Source: Sphingobacterium lactis (GTDB taxonomy: Bacteria; Bacteroidota; Bacteroidia; Sphingobacteriales; Sphingobacteriaceae). Taken from it: 64,000 nucleotides of DNA. Positions 26,346 to 35,763 of the stretch are shown piece after piece. The position numbers and the translations under genes were made by a program. Location of the stretch: the NCBI RefSeq assembly GCF_011046555.1, contig NZ_CP049246.1:124001-188000 (forward strand), read 5' to 3'. The notes beneath the pieces are model-generated. The model had not been told where the DNA came from. It was given only the letters and a program-made list of their open reading frames with translations, and did not search any database. Every line of letters begins with the position of its first letter. The first letter of the stretch is position 1.

Positions 26346-28811
26346 ATGATAAACCAATTGATAAAAAACAGCATCCGTCAGCTTCGACGAAATCCCCTAT
26401 TCAGTGCCTTGAATATCTTGGGGCTAACCATTGGCATCAGTTCCTGTTGGGTGATCTATAAGTATGTAAGTTATGAAATGAGTTATGAGAAAGGTATTCC
26501 CCAGCAGGAAAACGTATACCGGTTATTATCTCATTTTAAAACGGAAGATCGGGATCAACTTTTTGCAGGTGTTTCCCGACCTATCTATTTTGCTTTGCAG
26601 GAAGATCCCATGGGACTCGATAAGGTGGTTCCCTATTTCAGGAAATCGCTCATGAATGTCACTGTTCCGGAGGTCCAGCAGCAGGAGCGCAAATTTGAGG
26701 AACCAGATTGGAACGAAACAGCATGGGTAGAAACTACAGCAGATTTCTTTTCCATGGTGCCTTACCATTGGTTGGCGGGGAATCAGAAAACGGCGCTTCA
26801 GGAACCCCATCAATTGGTACTGACTGAAAAGCGCGCGAAACATTACTTCCCCAACAGCAGCCCCGAAGAAGTCATCGGCAGAACCATCATCTATAACGAC
26901 ACCATTCAGCGTGTTATTTCCGGTGTGGTGGCCAATCTAGACTTTCCTTCCGAATATACAGGTCAGGAATTTAGCCTTGTTCTCCGAACAGAGCGGGACA
27001 ATATGCTGCAGTCTTGGGGTAGCAGCAACGGCGCAGATAAGGTATATTTTATAGCTAAAGATGCGGCTACTCTTGCGCGTTCCAAACAACGGATCCAAGC
27101 TATGGTCGATACCAAGTGGAAACAGATCAAGGCAGAGAATATCCTACCTTTTGACTTCACCAGAACGATGATAACCATGCCGATCGCCGAATCCCATTTT
27201 GCCACCGACTTGGAGGAAGGTGATAATCCGAAAACAAGCAAGCGTGTGGTCTATGGACTTATTGCCGTTGCCGGTTTTCTGCTGCTGCTTGCCTGTATCA
27301 ATTACATCAATCTGAGTACCGCACAAATGCCACAGCGCTACAAGGAAATTGGTATCCGCAAGACCCTAGGGGGATCCCGCGGTTCGTTGATCGCACAAAT
27401 GATGATCGAAACTGGAATTATCGTCTGCATTGCTTCGGTCCTATCCTATTTCGTCGGAAAGATTGGATTTATCGTCCTTGGCGACCTCATCAGCGAGCAG
27501 GTGAAGAATTATTCCGATCCACCAGTAGTTATTCTTTCTTTAGCCTGTACATTAATCGTTACAATGCTATTAGCCGGCCTTTATCCTTCCTGGTTGATCA
27601 GCAAGGTAAATGCTGTGGAGATCTTCAGAAATAAGGGACATGTGACAGCGGGTAGTGAAAAAATCAATCTTCGGAAAGCACTCATTGTATTCCAATTCAT
27701 AATTGCCCAGATCTTCATCGTAGGGGCAATAATCATTGGACAGCAACTCCATTACGTGATCAATAAGGATATGGGCTTTAAAAAAGATGCTGTTTTGCTG
27801 AGCAATATACCCTATAAGCAAATGATCGAACCGGGATCCGATAATAAAAAAATGGTACTGGCGGACGAGATTCGTAACATTCCAGGTGTGCTAGGAGTTA
27901 CCATGGGCGATCAACCGATTTCAAATAGTTATAGCTCCAACGCCTATGCTTACCGACCGGATGATGGTAAGGATCTCGTGCAAAAAGAATTATTCCGAAA
28001 AAACATCGATACTTCCTACCTGCAGTTCTATGGCCTTAAATTATTGGCGGGTAAAACCCCAATTCCTGCAGATACAGCAAACGGATACGTGATCAATGCG
28101 AGTGCGATGGCCGCCTTTGGTTTCAAAAATCCAACGGACGCAGTGGGCAAATTTTTAACGCAGGATAACCTAACCCTTCCCATAACCGGGGTGGTTCAGG
28201 ATTTCCATACCCAAGATTTCTATACTAAAATTACGCCCCTAATCCTGATGTACGGTAAGGGAGATTTACAAAATTACAGCATTCGCCTCGATCCGGATCA
28301 GCGCAAAGAATGGCCAGCGATAATCGAAAAAATAAAAACTGCCTGGAGCGTACATTTCCCGGCGGATACATTCTCTCCTGTTTTCTATGACGACAGCATT
28401 GCTGAATTTTACAATAAAGAACAACAGTTGTATAAACTCACCAATATCAGTACGGCAATTGCCATTCTCATCAGTTGCTTAGGCTTGTTCGGACTTGCCA
28501 CACTGACCGCTTTTCAACGGAGCAAGGAAATTGGTATCCGTAAAGTGTTGGGTGCTTCGGTGAGTGGTATCGTCGCGATGCTATCCAAGGATTTCGTCAA
28601 GATGGTCATTATTGCCATGCTCATTGCAGCACCGATTGTTTGGTGGGCATGCAGCACCTGGCTGGAAGGTTTTGTGTACCGCATCGAAATTTCATGGACT
28701 CCGTTTATTCTGGGTGGCCTATTGGCCGTGTTGGCAGCGGTACTAACCATCAGTTATCAGGCTGTAAAAGCCGCAAAAGCAAATCCGGTGGACAGTTTAA
28801 GAGATGAGTAG
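26346..28811 (+). CDS. Twin-FtsX ABC transporter permease P4
   Basis: 821 residues, the longest of the six. N-terminal NILGLTIGISSCWVIYKYV, FSMVPYHWLAGNQKTAL in the first periplasmic domain (matching P2), module 1 box RYKEIGIRKTLGGSR, module 2 box QRSKEIGIRKVLGASVS, end ANPVDSLRDE. The 132-bp gap after P3 contains no dyad pair and no sigma-54 promoter; TATACTTG near 26297 is only a weak -7 candidate, so read-through from P2-P3 is likely. Confidence 0.9.
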   Translation: MINQLIKNSIRQLRRNPLFSALNILGLTIGISSCWVIYKYVSYEMSYEKGIPQQENVYRLLSHFKTEDRDQLFAGVSRPIYFALQEDPMGLDKVVPYFRKSLMNVTVPEVQQQERKFEEPDWNETAWVETTADFFSMVPYHWLAGNQKTALQEPHQLVLTEKRAKHYFPNSSPEEVIGRTIIYNDTIQRVISGVVANLDFPSEYTGQEFSLVLRTERDNMLQSWGSSNGADKVYFIAKDAATLARSKQRIQAMVDTKWKQIKAENILPFDFTRTMITMPIAESHFATDLEEGDNPKTSKRVVYGLIAVAGFLLLLACINYINLSTAQMPQRYKEIGIRKTLGGSRGSLIAQMMIETGIIVCIASVLSYFVGKIGFIVLGDLISEQVKNYSDPPVVILSLACTLIVTMLLAGLYPSWLISKVNAVEIFRNKGHVTAGSEKINLRKALIVFQFIIAQIFIVGAIIIGQQLHYVINKDMGFKKDAVLLSNIPYKQMIEPGSDNKKMVLADEIRNIPGVLGVTMGDQPISNSYSSNAYAYRPDDGKDLVQKELFRKNIDTSYLQFYGLKLLAGKTPIPADTANGYVINASAMAAFGFKNPTDAVGKFLTQDNLTLPITGVVQDFHTQDFYTKITPLILMYGKGDLQNYSIRLDPDQRKEWPAIIEKIKTAWSVHFPADTFSPVFYDDSIAEFYNKEQQLYKLTNISTAIAILISCLGLFGLATLTAFQRSKEIGIRKVLGASVSGIVAMLSKDFVKMVIIAMLIAAPIVWWACSTWLEGFVYRIEISWTPFILGGLLAVLAAVLTISYQAVKAAKANPVDSLRDE

Positions 28812-28841
28812 GATTGACATAGAAACTTGGCCTTGAATTCC

Positions 28842-28878
28842 CTGTTCTGCATTGGACAGCAACCGTCCGATAATGAAC
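28842..28878 (+). promoter_or_regulatory. Paired activator dyads upstream of permease P5
   Basis: TGTTCTGCATTGGACA (28842-28857) and CGTCCGATAATGAACA (28863-28878), 21 bp apart; the second ends 54 bp before the -24 element. Confidence 0.72.
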
Positions 28879-28932
28879 AGGGCACACGGATAAATTTAAC
28901 GCAAAGTACTGAAATTATGTTAGTTATCAATT

Positions 28933-28948
28933 TGGCAAAACAATTGAA
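28933..28948 (+). promoter_or_regulatory. Sigma-54-like promoter of P5-P6
   Basis: TGGCAA-AACAA-TTGAA, with the same -24 and -12 sequences and spacing as the P2 promoter. The start would lie near 28958. Confidence 0.62.
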
Positions 28949-29002
28949 ACTGGTGAGACATGGGATTATTCATACGATTTATAACTAAAGGTTTATTTGA
29001 AT

Positions 29003-31369
29003 ATGTTCAAGATTGCCTGGAGAAATATTAGAAAGAATACGGCCTTTTCGGCAACCAATATATTGGGTTTGGCGATTGGTATGGCCGGTGCCATATTGAT
29101 TGCGCTTTGGCTGCAGAATATGCTGACTATGGATAGGTTTCACGAGAAACTTGACCGCATTTATGCCATGTCCAATCGGGATTTCAATGGCGGCAAAGAT
29201 TGGGCTTGGCGAGCAACACCACGGATCATGTTGCCTACCCTCCTGTCTGATTTTCCTGAAATTGAAACCGGAACACGCTATTCTACAGATCTGACCCCGC
29301 TGGTCAGCTACAAAGAGAAACGCTTGAATACCGGAACGGCGTTTGTCGATTCAGGATTTTTCCATATGTTTTCATTTCCCATTGTAAAAGGGCAGAAAAA
29401 TAAATTGCTTACGGATGCAAAGACGACAGTAATCACGGAAAAATTCGCCACGAAGCTTTTCGGAAATGAGAACCCCATCGGTAAGATCATTAAACTCGAC
29501 TCCTTGGACCAGGTGACTGTGCAAGCTGTCATAAAGGATCTTCCCGCCAATACCACCATGGGTTTTGATATGCTCCTTTCATGGGAATACGCAAAGAAAA
29601 TAGGGTATTTCGATGATAATTGGAACAATAACAGCACCGAGACATTTATCCTGTTGAAACCGGAGAGTAACCTTGCACAATTCAATAAAAAAGTGGAGCT
29701 GATCACGCAACGGCATGCCAATGTCGGGGAAATTATCATAAAGAATACACTGAAAGTTTTTGCCAGTCCTTTTTCAAAGCGGTTTCTTTACGATAATGGT
29801 GAGGGAGGGGATTTCTACAGTGGAAGAATTCAATTGGTCCGGTTATTCGCCTGGATAGGTGTTTTCATTCTCGCTGTGGCCTGCATCAATTACATGAATC
29901 TCAGCACGGCCAAAAGTGAGAAAAGAGCAAAAGAAGTCGCGGTACGGAAAGTAGTAGGTGCCAGGCGGTCTCAACTGATCCTCCAGTTTATCATCGAAAG
30001 TGTACTCATCAGCTTGATAGCGCTGGTTGCTGCCATTCTATTGGTCATCCTGATCCTGCCCGCTTTCAATTCCTTAGTCGCTAAAAATCTGGAAATTTCT
30101 GTACTCAGTGTTCAGACCTGGCTGTATTTAATCGCATTTGCCGTATTCACGGGTGTGCTGGCTGGCATCTATCCGGCTTTCTTCCTGTCGGCATTTACAC
30201 CGGCCAAAACCCTAAAAGGAAGTTTAACCACAGGAAGGAACAAATTTACTATGCGATCGGCCTTGGTCGTTCTGCAATTTGTCTTTGCGATTATCCTCAT
30301 CATTTCTACCATTGTGGTGAGCAAACAGATACAACATACCAAGGATCGTGAACGTGGATATAATGAAAATGGATTGGCTTATACCAACATGGTGGGGGAT
30401 ATCGGCAAGAATTATTTGAACATTCGGAATGAACTTTTGGCAAGTGGAGCTGTTGAATCGGTTTCCAAGAACTTATCCCCAATTACAGAAGTTTATAGTA
30501 CGAGTTGGGCCTTTCAATGGCCAGGCAGTACAGAGGAAGACAAGCGTATAAGTTTTATTCGCTATAGTAGCGAAGCTGATGCCGTGAAAACTATGAAAAT
30601 GACGCTTGTTGCAGGTCGTGATATTGATATCTACACCTACCCGACCGATAGTACGGCGATGCTATTGACCGAGACAGCGGTAAAAACAATGCGTTTAAAA
30701 AATCCCATTGGCGCGACTGTAAAAAACAGTTTCATGAGTTTTACAGTCGTTGGTGTTGTTAAGGACTTTATTTTAAGTTCACCATTTGATACCGCAGAGC
30801 CTTTGGTTATTGAAGGCCCTGCTACCTCCTTTTCTACGGTACATTACCGGTTAAATCCGGTGCACAGTACCGAACAGAACTTGAAGACGATTGAATCGAT
30901 ATTCAAGAAATTCAATCCGGAATATCCTTTTGAGTACCGGTTTGTAGATAAGCAGTATGAGAATAAATTCCGCGAGGCCCAATCCATTGGTACACTCTCG
31001 AAACTTTTCGCTGGCCTGACCATATTTATTTCCTGCCTGGGCCTATTGGCACTGATAGCCTATATCGCGGAAAAGCGGACAAAGGAAATTGCGGTCCGAA
31101 AGGTGCTCGGCGCGAAAGTCTCCCAGATTGCTTCCATGCTTTCCATGGACTTTATCAAATTGATTATCCTGGCCTTGGTTATTGCCTCCCCACTGGCATG
31201 GTGGATGATGCATGCCTGGTTAAATGAATACTCCTATCGGATTGAAATATCTTGGGTTTATTTTGTGGTTGCCGGATTGGCTGCCATTATCATCAGCCTG
31301 CTGACCATTGGATATCAAGCCTGGAAAGCAGCCATAGCAAACCCAGTTGTCGGCCTGAAGGACGAATAG
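29003..31369 (+). CDS. Twin-FtsX ABC transporter permease P5
   Basis: 788 residues from the ATG at 29003 (MFKIAWRNIRKNTAFSATNI); an in-frame TTG two codons upstream is less likely because P6 begins with the same MFKIAWRNI. Module 1 box KRAKEVAVRKVVGARR, module 2 box KRTKEIAVRKVLGAKVS, end ANPVVGLKDE. It begins a transcription unit with P6 (87-bp gap). Confidence 0.9.
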   Translation: MFKIAWRNIRKNTAFSATNILGLAIGMAGAILIALWLQNMLTMDRFHEKLDRIYAMSNRDFNGGKDWAWRATPRIMLPTLLSDFPEIETGTRYSTDLTPLVSYKEKRLNTGTAFVDSGFFHMFSFPIVKGQKNKLLTDAKTTVITEKFATKLFGNENPIGKIIKLDSLDQVTVQAVIKDLPANTTMGFDMLLSWEYAKKIGYFDDNWNNNSTETFILLKPESNLAQFNKKVELITQRHANVGEIIIKNTLKVFASPFSKRFLYDNGEGGDFYSGRIQLVRLFAWIGVFILAVACINYMNLSTAKSEKRAKEVAVRKVVGARRSQLILQFIIESVLISLIALVAAILLVILILPAFNSLVAKNLEISVLSVQTWLYLIAFAVFTGVLAGIYPAFFLSAFTPAKTLKGSLTTGRNKFTMRSALVVLQFVFAIILIISTIVVSKQIQHTKDRERGYNENGLAYTNMVGDIGKNYLNIRNELLASGAVESVSKNLSPITEVYSTSWAFQWPGSTEEDKRISFIRYSSEADAVKTMKMTLVAGRDIDIYTYPTDSTAMLLTETAVKTMRLKNPIGATVKNSFMSFTVVGVVKDFILSSPFDTAEPLVIEGPATSFSTVHYRLNPVHSTEQNLKTIESIFKKFNPEYPFEYRFVDKQYENKFREAQSIGTLSKLFAGLTIFISCLGLLALIAYIAEKRTKEIAVRKVLGAKVSQIASMLSMDFIKLIILALVIASPLAWWMMHAWLNEYSYRIEISWVYFVVAGLAAIIISLLTIGYQAWKAAIANPVVGLKDE

Positions 31370-31456
31370 CTGGATAGAACGTGCAGAAGGTATTGCCGTT
31401 CGCTGATTATCCGAAAAATATGAATTGATTATAAACGAATTAAAATAGCATACCCG

Positions 31457-33853
31457 ATGTTCAAAATAGCATGGCGAAATATCATCAAGGCCAAGTCCTT
31501 GAGTTTCATTCACATTATCGGCTTGGCGATCGCGTTGGCATCTGCCATAATCCTTTTTCTAACGGCGAGTTTTGAACTTTCCTATGATAATTTCCACAAG
31601 GATGTGGACCGTATCGGTCTTTTGTACAGCAAGAGCCAACCCGAACGCGGCGTGAATTATAACACATCAATGGCTGCCCCGCTGGCTCCCCTATTGAAGG
31701 CACAGATTCCAAGCATTGCTTTAGCCTCTCGTATTGCCAACAGCAATGTCATCCTTCGCCACGGCGATAAGGAACTGGAATCCTCCAATAAATTCGTCGA
31801 TAGAGATTTTATGGACATATTGACTTTCCCTATCCTTGAAGGCGATGAAAAGGCGTTGAATGATTTGGGCAACATTGTCCTTGATGAAGCCATGGCCATG
31901 CGTTTATTCAATAGCAAGGATATCATTGGCAAACAGGTTGAAGTACTGTCCGATGGCGTATGGTCGCCTCGTACCGTGACCGCTGTATTGGCCAGTTCAC
32001 CTACGAACTCAAGTCTCCGTTTCAACAGTCTGATGCGCTTTGAACAACGGCCAAACTATGCGGCGGAAAAAGACCGCTGGGATATCGTTAACCACGATGT
32101 GATTGTCAAGATGAAAGCGGGAAAGGTGGATGATGAAAAATTCGCGAAGGAAGTCAGTGGATTCACCAACCAATATTTTAAGGAGACAATTGAAAATCTC
32201 AAAAGAGATGGTGGCCAGCAGGATCAGAATGGAGCCTATTATTCCCTGCACCTAATCCCCATTGCTGATTTTCACCTGAGTAATCTGGGGATTGCAAACG
32301 GTCCATCGGCCTCCTTCCCTTGGATATTATTGGGTATTGCAGGATTGATCGTTTTTATCGCTTGTTCTAATTTCATCAACCTCTCGTTGGCCAATTCCCT
32401 GCTGCGCAACAAGGAAATCGGCACGCGGAAAACTTTAGGCGCTACAGTGAAGAATCTGGTCGTGCAATTGTGGACAGAGGCCTTTTTGTTGTGCTTGATA
32501 GCCCTCGGCATTGGTTTGTTGCTGGCCTATCTGATTCTACCGGAATACAACGCCAATATGAATTATAAACTGGGTTTTCAGCAGTTGTTGACCCCAGCGA
32601 ACCTGATGTGGCTCTTGGTTACATTTTTGGGAATCACTCTGATTGCTGGCGGTTACCCTGCATGGCGCATTGCCAACAGCAATATTATCCATTCTTTAAA
32701 AGGAACTGCCAAGGTAAAATCATCACGCTTGCGCAATATCCTCACTGTACTGCAATTCAGTATTGCTATCCTGTTGATTGTGGCAACAATCGTCATCAGC
32801 TCGCAACTGAATTACATGGCCAACAGACCTTTGGGATACAACAAAACAGAGGTGATCAGTATTCCGATTGGAAACGGGATCAACCATGAAGATGCCCTGA
32901 ACCGAATGCGGGCAGAATTGGCCAAAGAGTCCTGGGTGACAGCGGTCAGTGCCGCGGACGTGAATATGGGCATGGGAAATGATTTTAGTACGCGACGCTC
33001 CGTTTTCGGGTTCAATCAGGAAAACAGGGAATATACCACCAATTATATGCGCATCGACTACGACTACCTGAAAACCATGGATATCAAACTCTTGGCAGGG
33101 CGTGATTTTGACCGCCAGTTTGCCACGGATAGCAATTCAGTGATTCTGAATAAGCAGATGGCTGAGCAGATGGGCGGTATCGAGAAGGTATTGGGCCAGC
33201 GCATCAACCTGAACGGGCAGTCCTTGGTGATCGGTATCATCGATGATTTCAACTTCCAGGATCTTCGCAAAAAGGTGGAACCCCTATCGCTGTCCATCAA
33301 TCCACATGTTTTTACGGTAGATTATATTTTTGTACGGGTCAATACCCAGGATCTGAAAGCATCCCTGGCAAAGGTGGAGAGCATCTGGAAAAAGGTAAAT
33401 CCAAAAGCGGAAATTGCCGCTTCATACCTGGATGAAAACACCCAGAACTTGTACCAGAGTGACCGCAGGTTCTCCGGAATTGTGATGGTCGGCACGGGTA
33501 TCGCCATCCTTATTTCCTGTATGGGGCTCTTTGCACTAGCATTACTGACGATTAATAGGCGCGTCAAGGAAATTGGGATCCGTAAAGTATTGGGTTCCTC
33601 GGTGTCCAATCTGATCCTCCTGTTATCGAAGGATTTCATCAAGTTGGTGGTGATTGCTTTTCTGATCGCTGCTCCCTTGGCATGGTTTATCATGAACGGT
33701 TGGTTACAGGCATATGCGTTCAGGATCGATATCCAATGGTGGATGTTCGCCTTGGCAGCGATAATCGCCTTGACAATCGCTTGGAGCACGATCGCCTGGC
33801 AGACGTTTCGGGCAGCCAGGGTAAACCCGGTGGATAGTTTGAGGGATGAATAG
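31457..33853 (+). CDS. Twin-FtsX ABC transporter permease P6
   Basis: 798 residues. N-terminal MFKIAWRNIIKAKSLSFIHI, module 1 box RNKEIGTRKTLGATVK, module 2 box RRVKEIGIRKVLGSSVS, end VNPVDSLRDE. No dyads precede it, so it is probably co-transcribed with P5. It is the last of the permease series; the second ATPase gene follows after a 288-bp regulatory spacer. Confidence 0.9.
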   Translation: MFKIAWRNIIKAKSLSFIHIIGLAIALASAIILFLTASFELSYDNFHKDVDRIGLLYSKSQPERGVNYNTSMAAPLAPLLKAQIPSIALASRIANSNVILRHGDKELESSNKFVDRDFMDILTFPILEGDEKALNDLGNIVLDEAMAMRLFNSKDIIGKQVEVLSDGVWSPRTVTAVLASSPTNSSLRFNSLMRFEQRPNYAAEKDRWDIVNHDVIVKMKAGKVDDEKFAKEVSGFTNQYFKETIENLKRDGGQQDQNGAYYSLHLIPIADFHLSNLGIANGPSASFPWILLGIAGLIVFIACSNFINLSLANSLLRNKEIGTRKTLGATVKNLVVQLWTEAFLLCLIALGIGLLLAYLILPEYNANMNYKLGFQQLLTPANLMWLLVTFLGITLIAGGYPAWRIANSNIIHSLKGTAKVKSSRLRNILTVLQFSIAILLIVATIVISSQLNYMANRPLGYNKTEVISIPIGNGINHEDALNRMRAELAKESWVTAVSAADVNMGMGNDFSTRRSVFGFNQENREYTTNYMRIDYDYLKTMDIKLLAGRDFDRQFATDSNSVILNKQMAEQMGGIEKVLGQRINLNGQSLVIGIIDDFNFQDLRKKVEPLSLSINPHVFTVDYIFVRVNTQDLKASLAKVESIWKKVNPKAEIAASYLDENTQNLYQSDRRFSGIVMVGTGIAILISCMGLFALALLTINRRVKEIGIRKVLGSSVSNLILLLSKDFIKLVVIAFLIAAPLAWFIMNGWLQAYAFRIDIQWWMFALAAIIALTIAWSTIAWQTFRAARVNPVDSLRDE

Positions 33854-33924
33854 ATATAAATGGATATAGATTCGATTGGCGTTAAATAAAATCAAATACA
33901 TCCTTGTGTCTACGACAAAACAAC

Positions 33925-33961
33925 CGTCCAATTCCGAACGGTAATTGTCCGATTACGGACA
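33925..33961 (+). promoter_or_regulatory. Paired activator dyads upstream of ATPase 2
   Basis: CGTCCAATTCCGAACG (33925-33940) and TGTCCGATTACGGACA (33946-33961, perfect TGTCCG/CGGACA arms), 21 bp apart; the second ends 52 bp before the -24 element. Confidence 0.75.
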
Positions 33962-34013
33962 TACCCAGACAATGCACAACAGAAAGCCATTGACGCACAA
34001 TTAATTACAAAAT

Positions 34014-34029
34014 CGGCAAGCAGATTGCA
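34014..34029 (+). promoter_or_regulatory. Sigma-54-like promoter of ATPase 2
   Basis: CGGCAA-GCAGA-TTGCA: perfect -12 element TTGCA, slightly degenerate -24, correct spacing. The leader to the ATG at 34142 would be about 100 nt, longer than in the other units. Confidence 0.62.
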
Positions 34030-34141
34030 AATTAAAATTCAATAGCATAGCTTCATTCACGGAAATACATTCCAAGAATTGACTTAATGATTAGTTAGAA
34101 AAATTAAATTAGCGTTTTACAGCAAAGACCACATTCATAAC

Positions 34142-34807
34142 ATGATAAAACTCGAACATATTTTCAAATGGTACAATGTTGGGGGTACCAAATCCTTTAT
34201 TTTAAAAGATATCAATCTAACGATCGAGGCTGGGGATTTTGTCTCCATTATGGGGCCATCCGGATCGGGGAAATCCACCTTGCTCAATGTCATTGGGATG
34301 CTGGATGAACCCAACGAAGGTACATACTATTTCCTTGGTGAGGATGTCTTGCAGATGAAGGCCAAAAAGCGTTCGCAGTTGTTTCAATCGCATGTGGGTT
34401 ATGTGTTCCAATCCTACCACCTCATTGATGAACTGACGGTGTATGAAAACATCGAGACGCCACTTATCTATAAGAACCTGTCCTCTTCTGAGCGCAAAAG
34501 TATCGTTTCTGATCTCTTGGACCGTTTCAACATTGTTGGGAAAAAGGATCTCTTCCCTGCCCAACTATCGGGCGGCCAGCAACAGGTGGTCGGTATCGCA
34601 CGGGCTCTGGCGGGATCTCCACGATTGCTGTTGGCTGATGAACCGACCGGTAACCTGAATTCCAAACAGGGGGAAGAAGTAATGGAACTCTTCAACCAAC
34701 TGAATGACGATGGTGTCACGATCATTCAAGTGACCCACTCGGAGAAGAATGCCGAATATGGAAAGCGGATCATCCACATGTTGGATGGCCAGCTGAAGCA
34801 AGATTAG
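34142..34807 (+). CDS. ABC transporter ATPase 2 (MacB/LolD-type, atypical D-loop)
   Basis: Nucleotide-binding subunit, 221 residues. Walker A GPSGSGKST, Q-loop YVFQSYH, signature LSGGQQQ, Walker B LLLADEPT and switch His in VTHSEKN are intact. Two positions differ from ATPase 1: the Arg after LSGGQQQ is Val (LSGGQQQVVGIARAL), and the D-loop reads GNLNS instead of GNLDS, so the usual Asp is Asn. Such changes could slow or couple hydrolysis differently; that is inference. It has its own dyad/sigma-54 module and may serve the orphan permeases P2-P6. Confidence 0.92.
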   Translation: MIKLEHIFKWYNVGGTKSFILKDINLTIEAGDFVSIMGPSGSGKSTLLNVIGMLDEPNEGTYYFLGEDVLQMKAKKRSQLFQSHVGYVFQSYHLIDELTVYENIETPLIYKNLSSSERKSIVSDLLDRFNIVGKKDLFPAQLSGGQQQVVGIARALAGSPRLLLADEPTGNLNSKQGEEVMELFNQLNDDGVTIIQVTHSEKNAEYGKRIIHMLDGQLKQD

Positions 34808-34851
34808 GCCATCGAATTTGAGGAAGTGCTAAAATTTTCGTAATTTTCAGT

Positions 34852-35709
34852 GTGAATGAAAAAGAAATTAAAGCACTAATCTACCTTTTGGATGATCCCG
34901 ATCGGGAAATCTTTCTGGAAATCGAGCACAAGTTGATCACCTGTGGTCCGGAAGTTATTCCTTTGCTCGAGCATTCCTGGGAATCGTCCTTCGATCCTGT
35001 ATCGCAAAGTAGAATTGAGAATATCATTCACAAGATCCAATACGACCAGGTGAAGAACGACCTGCAGTTATGGAAATTGAACAATACGGAGGATCTGTTG
35101 GAAGGCTTATTGATCATCAACAGATACCAGTACCCGAACATGAACGAGGAACAGGTGTATTACCAACTTGCCGAGCTGCGCCGGAATGCCTGGTACCACC
35201 TGATGTATGATATGAGTCCGGTGGAGAAAGTGAAATTGCTCAACAATATCCTATTCCGGGAATTTGGGTTATCGGGCAATACGAGCAACTACCATGATCC
35301 GCAGAATTCCTTTATCCAGAAGGTATTGGAGAGCAAGAAAGGGAATCCGATCAGTCTGGCTTGCATCTACGCCTTGGTGGCTGAGAAATTGGACATCCCG
35401 ATCTATGGGGTGAACCTCCCGAAACACTTTGTGCTGGCCTATGTGGATGGCGAACAACACGACAAAGTCCTATTCTACATCAACGTGTTCAACCGGGGAC
35501 AGATTATGCGCGAGGAGGATATCTATGCATTCCTTCGCCAACTGAACCTCCCCCTTTCCGATCAATACACCCTCCCCTGCGATAATGTCTCCATTATCAA
35601 ACGGGTATTGAGGAACCTGATCGCAGCCTATGAACATGTTGACAACGCAGAGAAGAAACTGGAAGTAGAGACCTTACTGTCCCTAATAGAAGAAGAGGAG
35701 CTGTCGTAA
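34852..35709 (+). CDS. SirB1/transglutaminase-like family protein
   Basis: 285 residues, GTG start at 34852; the first in-frame ATG lies about 96 codons in and would remove conserved sequence. The central region (NSFIQKVLESKKGNPISLACIYALVAEKL, then GVNLPKHFVLAY) is the SirB1_N/transglutaminase-like fold found across bacteria. The family's biochemical role is not established. It ends at the convergent terminator shared with the lipoprotein gene. Confidence 0.8.
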   Translation: MNEKEIKALIYLLDDPDREIFLEIEHKLITCGPEVIPLLEHSWESSFDPVSQSRIENIIHKIQYDQVKNDLQLWKLNNTEDLLEGLLIINRYQYPNMNEEQVYYQLAELRRNAWYHLMYDMSPVEKVKLLNNILFREFGLSGNTSNYHDPQNSFIQKVLESKKGNPISLACIYALVAEKLDIPIYGVNLPKHFVLAYVDGEQHDKVLFYINVFNRGQIMREEDIYAFLRQLNLPLSDQYTLPCDNVSIIKRVLRNLIAAYEHVDNAEKKLEVETLLSLIEEEELS

Positions 35710-35726
35710 AAACAGCTCCTCTTCTT
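35690..35726. terminator. Convergent terminator
   Basis: A 15-bp perfect stem (35690-35704 with 35712-35726) and 7-nt loop containing the stop codon of the SirB1-like gene. It lies between two convergent genes and can serve both. Confidence 0.75.
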
Positions 35727-35763
35727 CCATATCGTATCTTGATAATTTCTTGCAGAATTTCCC

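Noticed and set aside
31370..31456. Sigma-54 module ahead of permease P6
   Set aside because: The spacer has neither dyads nor a -24/-12 pair; P6 is better read as co-transcribed with P5.
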